From positions 1 through 64,000 of the forward strand of contig JAPLFD010000009.1 in the NCBI GenBank assembly GCA_026390835.1: a stretch of 64,000 nucleotides of DNA, read 5' to 3'. Below are positions 17,492 to 26,406 of this stretch, one piece after another. The stretch comes from Sphingobacteriales bacterium. GTDB lineage: Bacteria; Bacteroidota; Bacteroidia; Sphingobacteriales; Sphingobacteriaceae. The notes beneath the pieces are model-generated. The model made no database searches. It worked only from the letters and a program-made list of their open reading frames with translations, and had not been told where the DNA came from. The position numbers were made by a program, and so were the translations under genes. Numbering within the stretch: position 1 is the first letter of the stretch; every line of letters starts with the position of its first letter.

Positions 17492-18622
17492 ATGAAGTTT
17501 ACATTAGCAGCTACAGACGCTCATTCTAAGGCCCGGGCGGGCGAAATTGAAACGGCCCATGGAACTATCCAAACGCCAATTTTTATGCCCGTTGGTACCG
17601 CCGGTACAGTAAAAGCCGTACATCAACGCGAATTAAAAGACGATATAAAAGCTCAAATTATTTTAGGCAATACCTATCATTTATACCTACGCCCCGGGCT
17701 AGATACGATTCAAAAAGCAGGCGGATTGCACAAATTTAATGGCTGGGATGGCCCTATTTTAACCGATAGTGGTGGTTACCAAGTATATTCGCTTTCTGGG
17801 GTACGTAAAATTAAAGAAGAAGGCGTTACCTTCCGTTCACATATCGACGGATCTAAACATTTGTTTACGCCCGAGGGTGTAATGGATATCCAGCGTACTA
17901 TTGGTGCCGATATCATCATGGCTTTTGATGAGTGCACGCCCTACCCTTGCGACTATACGTATGCACGTCAATCTATGGAAATGACGCATCGTTGGCTGAA
18001 ACGATGCTGTGATCGTTTTGATAGTACAGAATCGAAATATGGCTACGATCAAACTTTATTTCCCATTGTACAAGGCTCTACCTATACAGATTTACGCATA
18101 AAATCGGCAGAAACCATTGCCAGCTTTAACCGCGAAGGAAATGCCATTGGTGGCCTTTCTGTGGGCGAACCAGCTGAAGAAATGTACGAAATGACCGAAG
18201 TTGTTTGCAACATTCTTCCCACAGATAAACCACGCTATTTAATGGGAGTAGGTACGCCGGTAAATTTGCTCGAAAACATTGCCCTTGGCATAGATATGTT
18301 TGATTGTGTAATGCCTACCCGAAATGCTCGTAATGGCATGCTTTTTACCACTAACGGCATCATCAATATTCAAAATGAAAAGTGGAAAAACGACTTTTCG
18401 CCTTTAGAAGCTGATAGCGAATTGTTTGCCGATACGCAGTATACGAAGGCTTATTTACGTCATTTAATGCAATCGAAAGAAATTTTAGCTGCACAAATAG
18501 CTTCTTTGCATAACTTGCATTTTTATTTATGGTTGATGAAAGAGGCTCGTAGCCAAATTATTGCGGGCACTTTTTACGACTGGAAAAACAAAATGGTTAA
18601 ACAATTGGCACAACGTTTATAA
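17492..18622 (+). CDS. tgt: tRNA-guanine transglycosylase
   Basis: Tgt swaps guanine-34 for a queuine precursor in the tRNAs for Asn, Asp, His and Tyr. The 376-residue TIM-barrel protein keeps the nucleophile/base-recognition motifs DSGGYQVYSLS (about 90-100), GGLSVGEP, LMGVGTP and FDCVMPTRNARNG (about 270-282). The family's zinc site (C-x-C-x2-C...H) is not conserved: the stretch aligned to it reads SELFAD before TQYTKAYLRHL, with only the His in LHNLHFY kept. I believe zinc-site loss is seen in other Bacteroidota Tgt proteins, so it may be a lineage trait. Its stop overlaps the start of the LptF/G gene (TAATG). Confidence 0.95.
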   Translation: MKFTLAATDAHSKARAGEIETAHGTIQTPIFMPVGTAGTVKAVHQRELKDDIKAQIILGNTYHLYLRPGLDTIQKAGGLHKFNGWDGPILTDSGGYQVYSLSGVRKIKEEGVTFRSHIDGSKHLFTPEGVMDIQRTIGADIIMAFDECTPYPCDYTYARQSMEMTHRWLKRCCDRFDSTESKYGYDQTLFPIVQGSTYTDLRIKSAETIASFNREGNAIGGLSVGEPAEEMYEMTEVVCNILPTDKPRYLMGVGTPVNLLENIALGIDMFDCVMPTRNARNGMLFTTNGIINIQNEKWKNDFSPLEADSELFADTQYTKAYLRHLMQSKEILAAQIASLHNLHFYLWLMKEARSQIIAGTFYDWKNKMVKQLAQRL

Positions 18623-19707
18623 TGGATCGGATCAAAATTATTGATTGGTATATTATTAAAAAGTACCTCGGTACTTTTGTGTTTACCATGGCTATTTTTA
18701 GCGTGGTGATTGTTATTTTCGATATTTCTGAGAAGCTAGATAACTTTTTAGAGTACCACGCCCCACTCAGCAAAATTGTTTTTCAGTATTATGTAGGCTT
18801 GGTACCTTTTTACCTAAACATGTTATTGCCGCTCATTAATTTTATTGCGGTAATCTTTTTTACAGCAAAAATGGCCGACCAAACCGAGATTGTGCCTATT
18901 TTAAGTGGTGGAGCAAGTTTTATGCGTTTTTTACGCCCTTATTTTATTGCTTCTTCGATTATTTTCTTCTTCTCACTCATTTTCAATTTATTTATCATCC
19001 CAGAAACCAATCAGCTTAAAATTGATTTTGAAAACACCTATATAGAACCGGTATCATTTAACTCTAAAATGTACACCAATATGCGTTTAGATAAGAACAC
19101 TTACGTATACATTGAGAATTTTGATAATGTAAATAAAATTGGTTACCGATTTACGCTAGATAAGTTTAAGGGGCAAAAATTAGAACAAAAATGGGTAGCC
19201 GACCGCATTGTATGGGATTCGGTGAAAAACTCTTGGAGCATTGATAACTATTCGATACGCAGAATTAATGGCTTGAAGGAAAAAATGGACTATGGTCAAA
19301 AGAAAGACACCATTTTAGACATGAATCCAAGTGATTTTAAAGTGTACGACAATGTGTATCAGGCCATGAATATGGGAGAACTAAACGAACGCATTCGGAA
19401 AGAAGATATGAGAGGTACTGGAGTTATGGATAATTTACTTATAGAAAAATACAAACGTTTTGTGTACCCATTTTCGGCCTTTGTGCTTACGCTTATGGGG
19501 GTTTCATTATCTTCTAGAAAAGTACGGGGTGGTGTTGGTATTTCTTTAGGTATAGGCATATTTCTCAGTTTTACTTACATTTTGTTCATGCAATTTTCTA
19601 CCATGTTTGCACTTAAGGGTGCATTGTACCCCTTTATTGCTGTGTGCATACCTAATATAATTTTTGGTTGCCTTGGTATATACTTATTAAAACGGGCCCC
19701 GAAATAA
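18622..19707 (+). CDS. LptF/LptG family permease
   Basis: This 361-residue protein belongs to the YjgP/YjgQ family, the membrane part of the LptBFG transporter that extracts LPS from the inner membrane. Three membrane segments lie in the N-terminal ~125 residues and three after residue 280, with a periplasmic beta-jellyroll region between (about 130-270), the standard layout. Whether it is LptF or LptG cannot be told from this copy alone. It is coupled to tgt by a TAATG overlap and precedes the DMT exporter by 4 bp. Confidence 0.92.
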   Translation: MDRIKIIDWYIIKKYLGTFVFTMAIFSVVIVIFDISEKLDNFLEYHAPLSKIVFQYYVGLVPFYLNMLLPLINFIAVIFFTAKMADQTEIVPILSGGASFMRFLRPYFIASSIIFFFSLIFNLFIIPETNQLKIDFENTYIEPVSFNSKMYTNMRLDKNTYVYIENFDNVNKIGYRFTLDKFKGQKLEQKWVADRIVWDSVKNSWSIDNYSIRRINGLKEKMDYGQKKDTILDMNPSDFKVYDNVYQAMNMGELNERIRKEDMRGTGVMDNLLIEKYKRFVYPFSAFVLTLMGVSLSSRKVRGGVGISLGIGIFLSFTYILFMQFSTMFALKGALYPFIAVCIPNIIFGCLGIYLLKRAPK

Positions 19708-19711
19708 GCGA

Positions 19712-20632
19712 ATGAGCCAGCATAAACTATCTACACTTAATCGGAACTTACTCATTTTACACCTCACCGTAGTGGTTTGGGGTTTTACGGGGATTTTAGG
19801 GGCACTCATATCTGCTTCTGCCATTCCACTAGTATGGTACCGCGTACTTATTGCCTTTATTACACTAGGCATCTATTTTAAATTTACCAATACCTCTATT
19901 TGGGTATCAAAAAATACATTTTTGAAGTTGTTTTTTACCGGAGCCATTGTAGCTGGGCATTGGGTGCTTTTCTTCTTGTCCATTAAAATAGCCACCGTAT
20001 CAGTAGCCTTGGTTTGCCTTTCGGCACTCACGCTGTTTACAGCCATTTTAGAACCTATAATTGAACGTAAAAAAATATCAAAGCTCGAAATTATAACCGG
20101 ATTATTCATTATTAGCGGCATTTACCTCATTTTTAAGTTTGAAACAAATTATACCTGGGGAATTATTTGTGGCCTAGCCAGTGCGCTATTGGCAAGCATT
20201 TTTTCTATCATTAATGGCAAACAAGTAAAAAACCGTCCGGCACCAATTATTGCCTTCTACGAACTTATCGGAGCTTGGTTTTGGGTTTCTTTATACATGC
20301 TATGCACACATGGCTTTACTGCCGAGTTGTTGCTAAGCACCAACGATTGGATTTATTTACTCATTTTGGGCACCATTTGCACATCAGGGGCCTACGTAGC
20401 AGGTGTTTCTGTAATGAAAGAATTAAGCGCATTTAAAGTAGCCCTAATAACCAATTTAGAGCCCATATATGGAATTTTATTGGCCTTCCTAATCTTCGGG
20501 AAGCGTGAACAAATGACCATTGGGTTTTATGCTGGTGCGGGCATTGTGTTGAGCACTATCTTTCTTTTTCCGATTGTGAAAAATAAGATCGAAAACCGAA
20601 AATTGCGTAAACAAGCAAATCATACCTTATAA
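19712..20632 (+). CDS. DMT family transporter (EamA type)
   Basis: This 306-residue protein has ten hydrophobic segments in two EamA repeats (about 10-140 and 150-290), the layout of drug/metabolite exporters. Conserved stretches include VVWGFTGILGALIS at the start and NLEPIYGILLAFLIFGKRE near 250-270. Substrate is unknown; amino acids or metabolites are usual for the group. It is the last gene of the tgt-lptF/G-DMT run, and a G-rich element begins 28 bp after its stop. Confidence 0.9.
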   Translation: MSQHKLSTLNRNLLILHLTVVVWGFTGILGALISASAIPLVWYRVLIAFITLGIYFKFTNTSIWVSKNTFLKLFFTGAIVAGHWVLFFLSIKIATVSVALVCLSALTLFTAILEPIIERKKISKLEIITGLFIISGIYLIFKFETNYTWGIICGLASALLASIFSIINGKQVKNRPAPIIAFYELIGAWFWVSLYMLCTHGFTAELLLSTNDWIYLLILGTICTSGAYVAGVSVMKELSAFKVALITNLEPIYGILLAFLIFGKREQMTIGFYAGAGIVLSTIFLFPIVKNKIENRKLRKQANHTL

Positions 20633-20659
20633 AAAATACCATAGAGGCCCTTACCCATA

Positions 20660-20680
20660 GGGTGGGGGTAGGGTTTCGGG
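20660..20680 (+). other. Potential G-quadruplex motif
   Basis: Four G-runs with short loops are present: G3-T-G5-TA-G3-TTTC-G3. This fits the canonical G3+N1-7 quadruplex pattern and is striking in AT-rich DNA. It sits on the coding strand 28 bp after the DMT gene stop, so it would also be in the mRNA 3' end. Part of it can instead pair with the upstream CCCTTACCC. Function is unknown; terminator or repeat remnant are the alternatives. Confidence 0.55.
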
Positions 20681-20786
20681 AAGCAAATTTTAGATCTAAT
20701 AGTTTGTCTCTACCTTCTCATTTCCTACCCAATAGTAGGATGTGATTAACTAAAATTTACGATCAAATTACTGGGCAATAATTTAC

Positions 20787-20816
20787 TTGTTATAGAGTTT
20801 AATTGGTATACATTTT
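20787..20816 (+). promoter_or_regulatory. Candidate promoter for the gluzincin/barrel gene
   Basis: TTG at 20787-20789, then 19 bp, then TACATTTT at 20809-20816 fits the Bacteroidota TTG-N19-TAnnTTTG layout with one mismatch in the -7 box. It would give a leader of roughly 190 bases before the ATG at 21012. Confidence 0.35.
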
Positions 20817-21011
20817 GCATAGCTTTTTAGCCTATTTGCTAAAATAATTGCACCTTTGTAAATCAGCCTATTTTATATAAAAAACGTAAAAAATAGATCT
20901 AAAATATTAACCAATAATATTTTTATAATAAATTAAAAATCAGTTAATTATAAAAAATATAAAAAGTAAAGATTCAAGTAAATTGGTATTATTTACTAAA
21001 ATATATAGCAA

Positions 21012-23858
21012 ATGTATAAAATGAGAATTTATAAAATAGTTAACTTATTGAAAATCAATATTTTAATACTATTTATATTACTCATTAATTCATCTGTTGC
21101 AAGCGCCCAACTTTTCGACACGGGACAGAACCCTCCGGGTTTAAAATGGAGGCAAATTAATACGCAACATTTTCAGCTTTTATATCCCGCCCTACTCGAG
21201 CTTGAAGCACAACGAATGGCCAATAGTTTAGACTATATTATTGGTCGTGTTAGTAAATCGATAAACAAAGATCCGAAGCGCATTACGGTGATTCTTCAAA
21301 ACCAAACTGTGGAGTCGAATGGATTTGTACAACTGGCGCCACGACATTCAGAATTTTACACCACTCCCAGCCAAGAGTTTGATTCACAAGATTGGCTAAA
21401 CAGCTTAGCGGTACACGAACTGAGGCATGTGGTACAAATAGACAAGCTAACAGGCAGCATTCAGGCTCCAGGTTTTGAGTCTTTAGCCTTTGCATTCTTT
21501 GGCGTGAGCCTTCCGGCCTGGTTTTTTGAAGGAGATGCCGTACTGAGCGAAACATTGTTAACTGAAGCCGGCAGAGGACGCCAGCCGAGCTTTAATTTAT
21601 ATTTAAGAGCCAATTTACTCAGCAATAGGCACTATAGTTATGGCAAAAACTATTTAGGATCGCTAAAAGACCTCACTTCTGGCTATTATCCTTTAGGCTA
21701 TTTTATGGTTACTAAACTCCGCAGAGATTATGGCGATTTTATTTTAGACACCCTTCTTCGCCAAATGGCCAATCACCCATTTCGGTTGTATAATTTGAGC
21801 AAAACCAGCCAAAAACTTACCGGCTTAACTACAGAAATGTGGTACAAGGCTACTACAAACGAGCTTACACAGCTTTGGACCGAGCAATTAAATAGCATGA
21901 AACATGCTGAATATAGTCCACTCAACAAGCGCAATACTAATTATGCGGAAGATTATTTATTGCCCCAACGCAGTTACGATGGAAGCCTTATCGCATTAAA
22001 ACATAGCAAGGCCCATACCAGCCAGCTTGTACTAGTAGATGAAAATGGTAAAGAACAAACGCTTTTAGCTATTGGCATACAGCAAGAACCCAATATGCAT
22101 GTAGTGAAGGATAAAGTAGTTTGGGACGAACTGAGAGTAGATGAACGCTATTCGAAGCGAACATATAATGTGATTTGTGTTTTTGATTTAAAAACACATA
22201 AATACAAGCAAATTACACATAAAACGAGGCTATTCTCCCCTGCCTTGTCGCCAAATGGTGAAAAAATTGTTGCTATTCAGGTTGATTTTAGCAATAAAAT
22301 GACTTTAGTAGAATTGGATGCCAAAACCGGAAAAATACTCAAGCAATATGCTAATTCCGATTTCAGTATCCTGCAAAGCCCAAAATACCACGCATCTGGA
22401 AGCAAAATTGTGTATTTAAAAGTACGTCAACAAGGTACAGCTATAGAGGAGCTCGACTTAACTACCCAAGCTATACAGCAAAAATTAGCCCCCGAAGTTT
22501 CCTTTATAGCTAGGCCCACCTATGCTGGGGATAGCATACTGTTTAAAGCACATTACAATGGTATCGATAATATTTATCAGCTATCAGGAAAAGGAATTAG
22601 CCAACTTAGCACGGCCAAATTTGGCGCCTATTACCCCTATTTCGACGAAAAGAATAAAAAGGTACTTTTTAGCAATTTTGGACCACAAGGACACGATATT
22701 GCTGAAATTGCGCTAGATACGGTAAAAACGCAAGCTATTGGGACCATTGAAAATACCTTTGTTGAGTACGCTTCTCCCTTAAAATCGCAAGATGGCGCCC
22801 CAATTGATTTTAAACAAGTACCTCAAAACGTATTTAAATCTAATAGGTATAGCCAGGTAAAGCACGCATTTAACTTTCACAGCTTTGTACCCATTTTAGC
22901 TAACAACGAATTTACCGACGAATTGAATTTGGGTATAAAAGCTGTATCGAACAACTTGATGAATACCGTAGATTTTTATGCAGGCTACGTATATAACCAA
23001 GGTTTAGGGAAAAGTGAATACCAGGCGGGCATCACCTACAAGGCCCTCTACCCTATTTTAAAACTCGATTTTAAAGATAGAGCCCGAAGGACTGTTTATA
23101 ACAACGCAGCCATCAATTGGCGGGAACAAGTGAGCGAATTGAGCATAAACATTCCATTTGCATTCAATCACCTTGATAAACACGGAAATGTAGGTATTGA
23201 ACTAGCTACTAGTTATACAGCAAGGAATAAAATTACCGGTTTACCAGCGGGTGTAACCCTATCTAATTCACTTGCATTCCCCATGCAATACAGCATGTAT
23301 ATAAACCAAAATACGAGGCGAAGTACTCGAGATTTGGCACCTAGATGGGGCCAGAATTTTTTAGTGGCCTATGAGCACCTCCCATTTGACAAAAACTTAA
23401 AAGGCACTCTGTTAAGCACTCAAAGTTTGTTTTTTACACCTGGATTGTGGCGCAATCATAGCTTTTCTGCAAGTTTTAATACCCAAAGTATAGGTGGAAC
23501 AGCTTACGATTACGCTCTAAATATCCCCACCATAAGCGGTTACAACCAACTAATAAATACCGAGTTTTTGCAGAATACACTCCTATTAGATTATCGTTTC
23601 CCCATTGCCTATCCCGATTGGGAAATTGGTAGTTTGGCTTATATCAAACGTATTAGAGCATCTTTATTTGCCGATTATGAAAATATAGCAGCAAACAAAG
23701 CCTTCATTCCACGTAGCTACGGCTTTGAATTACGGGCCGACGTAAATTTACTACGCTTCTACCTACCCAACTTTAATGTGGGCGGAAAGATGATTTTTAC
23801 GAACGAAAAATCGGTTAAAAAACCGATATTCGAATTCGGTATCAATTATTCGTACTAA
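21012..23858 (+). CDS. Outer membrane protein with gluzincin peptidase, beta-propeller and barrel regions
   Basis: This 948-residue protein has a signal peptide (hydrophobic 13-27, cleavage near ASAQ). Residues ~30-270 look like an MA-clan metallopeptidase: HELRHVVQ (HExxH) near 134-141 and WFFEGDAVLSE about 30 residues later, the typical third-ligand Glu of gluzincins. Residues ~300-600 carry WD40/TolB-like repeats (LVLVDENGKEQTLL, FSPALSPNGEKIVAIQVD, KYHASGSKIVYLKV). The last ~300 residues alternate like an outer membrane barrel and end in FEFGINYSY. A secreted or surface peptidase is likely, substrate unknown. ATGs at 21012 and 21021 are both possible starts. The LapA-like gene follows 1 bp later. 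Confidence 0.8.
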   Translation: MYKMRIYKIVNLLKINILILFILLINSSVASAQLFDTGQNPPGLKWRQINTQHFQLLYPALLELEAQRMANSLDYIIGRVSKSINKDPKRITVILQNQTVESNGFVQLAPRHSEFYTTPSQEFDSQDWLNSLAVHELRHVVQIDKLTGSIQAPGFESLAFAFFGVSLPAWFFEGDAVLSETLLTEAGRGRQPSFNLYLRANLLSNRHYSYGKNYLGSLKDLTSGYYPLGYFMVTKLRRDYGDFILDTLLRQMANHPFRLYNLSKTSQKLTGLTTEMWYKATTNELTQLWTEQLNSMKHAEYSPLNKRNTNYAEDYLLPQRSYDGSLIALKHSKAHTSQLVLVDENGKEQTLLAIGIQQEPNMHVVKDKVVWDELRVDERYSKRTYNVICVFDLKTHKYKQITHKTRLFSPALSPNGEKIVAIQVDFSNKMTLVELDAKTGKILKQYANSDFSILQSPKYHASGSKIVYLKVRQQGTAIEELDLTTQAIQQKLAPEVSFIARPTYAGDSILFKAHYNGIDNIYQLSGKGISQLSTAKFGAYYPYFDEKNKKVLFSNFGPQGHDIAEIALDTVKTQAIGTIENTFVEYASPLKSQDGAPIDFKQVPQNVFKSNRYSQVKHAFNFHSFVPILANNEFTDELNLGIKAVSNNLMNTVDFYAGYVYNQGLGKSEYQAGITYKALYPILKLDFKDRARRTVYNNAAINWREQVSELSINIPFAFNHLDKHGNVGIELATSYTARNKITGLPAGVTLSNSLAFPMQYSMYINQNTRRSTRDLAPRWGQNFLVAYEHLPFDKNLKGTLLSTQSLFFTPGLWRNHSFSASFNTQSIGGTAYDYALNIPTISGYNQLINTEFLQNTLLLDYRFPIAYPDWEIGSLAYIKRIRASLFADYENIAANKAFIPRSYGFELRADVNLLRFYLPNFNVGGKMIFTNEKSVKKPIFEFGINYSY

Positions 23859-23859
23859 C

Positions 23860-24126
23860 ATGAGTGTAAAAAGCATTTTCATTATTTTGATAAGCATTGT
23901 GGCAACTCTTATAGCCATAAACAATACCGATGCCGTAAATTTTTGGTTTTTTGGCGGCACCAAAATTTCTAAGCTGGCTATAATTGGAGGTGTATTCTTT
24001 GCAGGATGGCTCGTAGGCTTTTTAATGGGAAAATCTGGCAATAAACCGAAAGAAGCCAGTGAATTTGAAGAATACGAGGAAGATGAATCGGGTTTAAGCC
24101 ACGAGGATAGAGAATATATTAACTAA
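23860..24126 (+). CDS. LapA-domain (DUF1049) membrane protein
   Basis: This 88-residue protein has two membrane segments (about 5-20 and 36-57) joined by NNTDAVNFWFFGGTKISK, the LapA/DUF1049 layout, then an acidic cytoplasmic tail (EEYEEDES). In E. coli, LapA acts with LapB to control LPS synthesis; whether this one does is unknown. It starts 1 bp after the barrel protein and overlaps the end of convergent ispE by 4 bp. Confidence 0.8.
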   Translation: MSVKSIFIILISIVATLIAINNTDAVNFWFFGGTKISKLAIIGGVFFAGWLVGFLMGKSGNKPKEASEFEEYEEDESGLSHEDREYIN

Positions 24127-24926
24127 ACACCATAGAATACCTGAGCCTCTTTCTCCAAGGCAGGCAAAACCACTGGTTTTTCAAAAATTCCAACTACCGA
24201 CGAACCACTACCCGTCATGGTTGCATACAGGGCCCCAGCTTCGTATAAAGACGATTTAAGTGCTCTTATTTGCGGATAGGCTTCGAATACATGTTTCTCA
24301 AAATCGTTGCTAATGAAATTCTTCCACTCCGAAACGGGTTTCTGAATGCTTTCGAGTAAACTATACACGGGAGTTGCTGGTTTTACCCCTCTATAAGCTT
24401 CTGCGGTAGAAATATGCACATCTGGCGTTACTAAAACCAAGTAATAAGCGCTTAAATCTAAAACGATTTCTTGAAGCTGATTGCCAATACCTGTGGCAAA
24501 TGCCGGCTTATTTTTAATAAAAAATGGACAATCGGCACCCAAACGGCTTGCATAAGTTTCTAATTGCTCAACAGCTAAACCCAATTCGAACTTATCACTC
24601 ATTAGTTTTAAAAAAAATGCCGCATCGGCAGAACCGCCACCCAAACCGGCACCAATGGGTACATGCTTATGCAAATGAATATGTACGGGCGGTAAGGAAA
24701 AATCGGCAGCAAGCAACCGATACGCCTTTACACATAAATTACTATCGGCATTGCCTGGAATAGTTAAACCAGAAGAAGTAAAACTTAATTCGTCGCTCTC
24801 AATTACTTCTAAGGCATCATGCAAACGAATAGGATAAAAGATACTCTCTAGGTTATGATAACCATCAGCACGACGATCGGTAATAGTTAAACCGAGATTA
24901 ATTTTAGCGTTCGGGAAACAAATCAT
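24123..24926 (-). CDS. ispE: 4-diphosphocytidyl-2-C-methyl-D-erythritol kinase
   Basis: IspE phosphorylates CDP-methylerythritol in the non-mevalonate isoprenoid pathway. The 267-residue GHMP kinase has the N-terminal FPNAKINLGLTITDRRADGYH, the ATP loop PIGAGLGGGSADAAFFL (about 92-108), and the C-terminal glycine motif MTGSGSSVVGIF. Length is slightly short but complete. It converges on the LapA-like gene with a 4 bp overlap and diverges from thyA. The 82 bp to thyA holds a short inverted repeat (TGTTTAT/ATAAACA). Confidence 0.96.
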   Translation of the reverse strand: MICFPNAKINLGLTITDRRADGYHNLESIFYPIRLHDALEVIESDELSFTSSGLTIPGNADSNLCVKAYRLLAADFSLPPVHIHLHKHVPIGAGLGGGSADAAFFLKLMSDKFELGLAVEQLETYASRLGADCPFFIKNKPAFATGIGNQLQEIVLDLSAYYLVLVTPDVHISTAEAYRGVKPATPVYSLLESIQKPVSEWKNFISNDFEKHVFEAYPQIRALKSSLYEAGALYATMTGSGSSVVGIFEKPVVLPALEKEAQVFYGV

Positions 24927-25008
24927 TTTCTAAACATCGGTGTTTATTTATAAACAATGTTAGGATGCCAAAAATACATTTATTTTATTTGCATAGGAGT
25001 AGAAAATA

Positions 25009-25803
25009 ATGAAAGCATATTTAGACTTGATGCAGCATGTGCTTAACGAAGGCACACAAAAACACGACAGAACGGGAACGGGCACTATTAGCGTATTCGG
25101 TTACCAAATGCGTTTTAATTTACAAGAAGGTTTTCCGCTGGTAACCACTAAAAAATGCCATTTACGTTCCATTATACATGAGCTTATTTGGTTTTTAAAG
25201 GGCGATACCAATATTGCCTATTTAAAAGAAAATGGCGTAAGCATTTGGGACGAATGGGCCGACGAAAATGGCAATTTGGGTCCTGTATATGGCTCTCAAT
25301 GGCGTTCTTGGCCTACAGCCAATGGCCAGCATATCGATCAAATTAAGCAGGTAATCAACCAGATAAAAACAAACCCCGACTCTCGTAGACTGATTGTTTC
25401 GGCTTGGAATGTGGGCGAAATAGAAAATATGGCACTCCCACCTTGCCACGCTTTCTTTCAGTTTTACGTGGCCGATGGCAAATTGAGCTGCCAACTATAC
25501 CAGCGTAGTGCCGATATCTTTTTAGGAGTACCTTTTAATATTGCATCCTATGCTTTATTAACCATGATGGTGGCACAAGTATGTGGCCTGCAAGCTGGTG
25601 ATTTTGTACACACCTTGGGCGATGCGCATTTATACAACAACCACTTAGAGCAAACCCATTTGCAATTAAGCAGAGAGCCACGCCCACTGCCTAGCATGAA
25701 ACTTAATCCAAAGGTAATGGACATTTTCGACTTTAAGTTTGAAGATTTCACACTAGAAAATTACGATCCACATCCACACATTAAAGCTCCGGTAGCAATT
25801 TAA
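25009..25803 (+). CDS. thyA: Thymidylate synthase
   Basis: ThyA methylates dUMP to dTMP using methylene-tetrahydrofolate, giving dihydrofolate. The 264-residue protein matches the family end to end: [20 protein letters not shown], the catalytic Cys in [12 protein letters not shown] (near 146), [20 protein letters not shown], and the C-terminal [10 protein letters not shown]. folA starts 1 bp after its stop; the pair recycles the dihydrofolate made here. Confidence 0.98.
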   Translation: MKAYLDLMQHVLNEGTQKHDRTGTGTISVFGYQMRFNLQEGFPLVTTKKCHLRSIIHELIWFLKGDTNIAYLKENGVSIWDEWADENGNLGPVYGSQWRSWPTANGQHIDQIKQVINQIKTNPDSRRLIVSAWNVGEIENMALPPCHAFFQFYVADGKLSCQLYQRSADIFLGVPFNIASYALLTMMVAQVCGLQAGDFVHTLGDAHLYNNHLEQTHLQLSREPRPLPSMKLNPKVMDIFDFKFEDFTLENYDPHPHIKAPVAI

Positions 25804-25804
25804 T

Positions 25805-26296
25805 ATGGCAGCTATACTAGAACTTGTTGTGGCGGTTGATGAACAGGGTGGGATTGGTAAAAACAACCAATTACTTTGGCATTTACCTGCCGATTTAAAG
25901 CATTTTAAAGAAATTACCACTGGTCATCCCATTATTATGGGGCGTAAAACGTACGATTCTATTGGAAGAGCACTTCCTAACCGACGCAATGTGGTGATTA
26001 GTAGGCAAACAGACTTACGCATTGAGGGCGTAGAGGTAGCCGATAGTTTAACTAATGCCATTGCTTTAGTGGCCCATGAAAATAAGGCATTTATTATTGG
26101 TGGGGCAGAAATTTTTAATCAAGCCATGCCATTCATCAGCATAATACACCTTACTATCGTACACCACAGTTTTGAGGCCGATACTTTTTTTGAAAGCCCA
26201 TCTCCAATTACTTGGGAAGCTATTGAAACCGAAACCCATCATGCAGACGAAAAAAACGCCTATTCATATACTTATATCACCTTTAAAAAGCGATAA
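25805..26296 (+). CDS. folA: Dihydrofolate reductase
   Basis: FolA reduces dihydrofolate to tetrahydrofolate with NADPH. The 163-residue protein shows the usual motifs: VVAVDEQGGIGKNNQLLWHLPADLKHFK at the start with the folate-binding Asp in PADL, IIMGRKTYDSIGRALPNRRNVVISR for NADPH, and IIGGAEIFNQAMP. It lies 1 bp after thyA. folK elsewhere in the window belongs to the same pathway. secDF begins 110 bp downstream. Confidence 0.97.
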   Translation: MAAILELVVAVDEQGGIGKNNQLLWHLPADLKHFKEITTGHPIIMGRKTYDSIGRALPNRRNVVISRQTDLRIEGVEVADSLTNAIALVAHENKAFIIGGAEIFNQAMPFISIIHLTIVHHSFEADTFFESPSPITWEAIETETHHADEKNAYSYTYITFKKR

Positions 26297-26362
26297 TTTA
26301 AGATTCTGACAAAAACCACGGCGCTTTCTAAAAAACGGCTACCTAGCTAAGAAAAAAATAGT

Positions 26363-26370
26363 TAGATTTG
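26363..26370 (+). promoter_or_regulatory. Candidate secDF promoter (-7 box)
   Basis: TAGATTTG matches TAnnTTTG exactly and lies 36 bp upstream of the shortened secDF ORF. No TTG is seen at the expected -33 position. The box and leader look normal, which makes the missing 5' coding region of secDF stand out. Confidence 0.5.
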
Positions 26371-26406
26371 CCGTCTTATTAAAAAAAGCTAAACGCACAA
26401 GGCGGT

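Larger units (their letters stand above)
20633..21011. other. 379 bp non-coding gap with G-rich element and AT-rich leader
   Basis: No gene is visible here. The first part holds a G-rich block (20660-20680) and two small inverted repeats, ACCC-ATA-GGGT at 20653-20663 and CCTAC/GTAGG at 20724-20739. The rest, from about 20830 to 21011, is extremely AT-rich and probably the leader of the following surface protein gene. One promoter candidate lies at 20787-20816. Confidence 0.7.
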
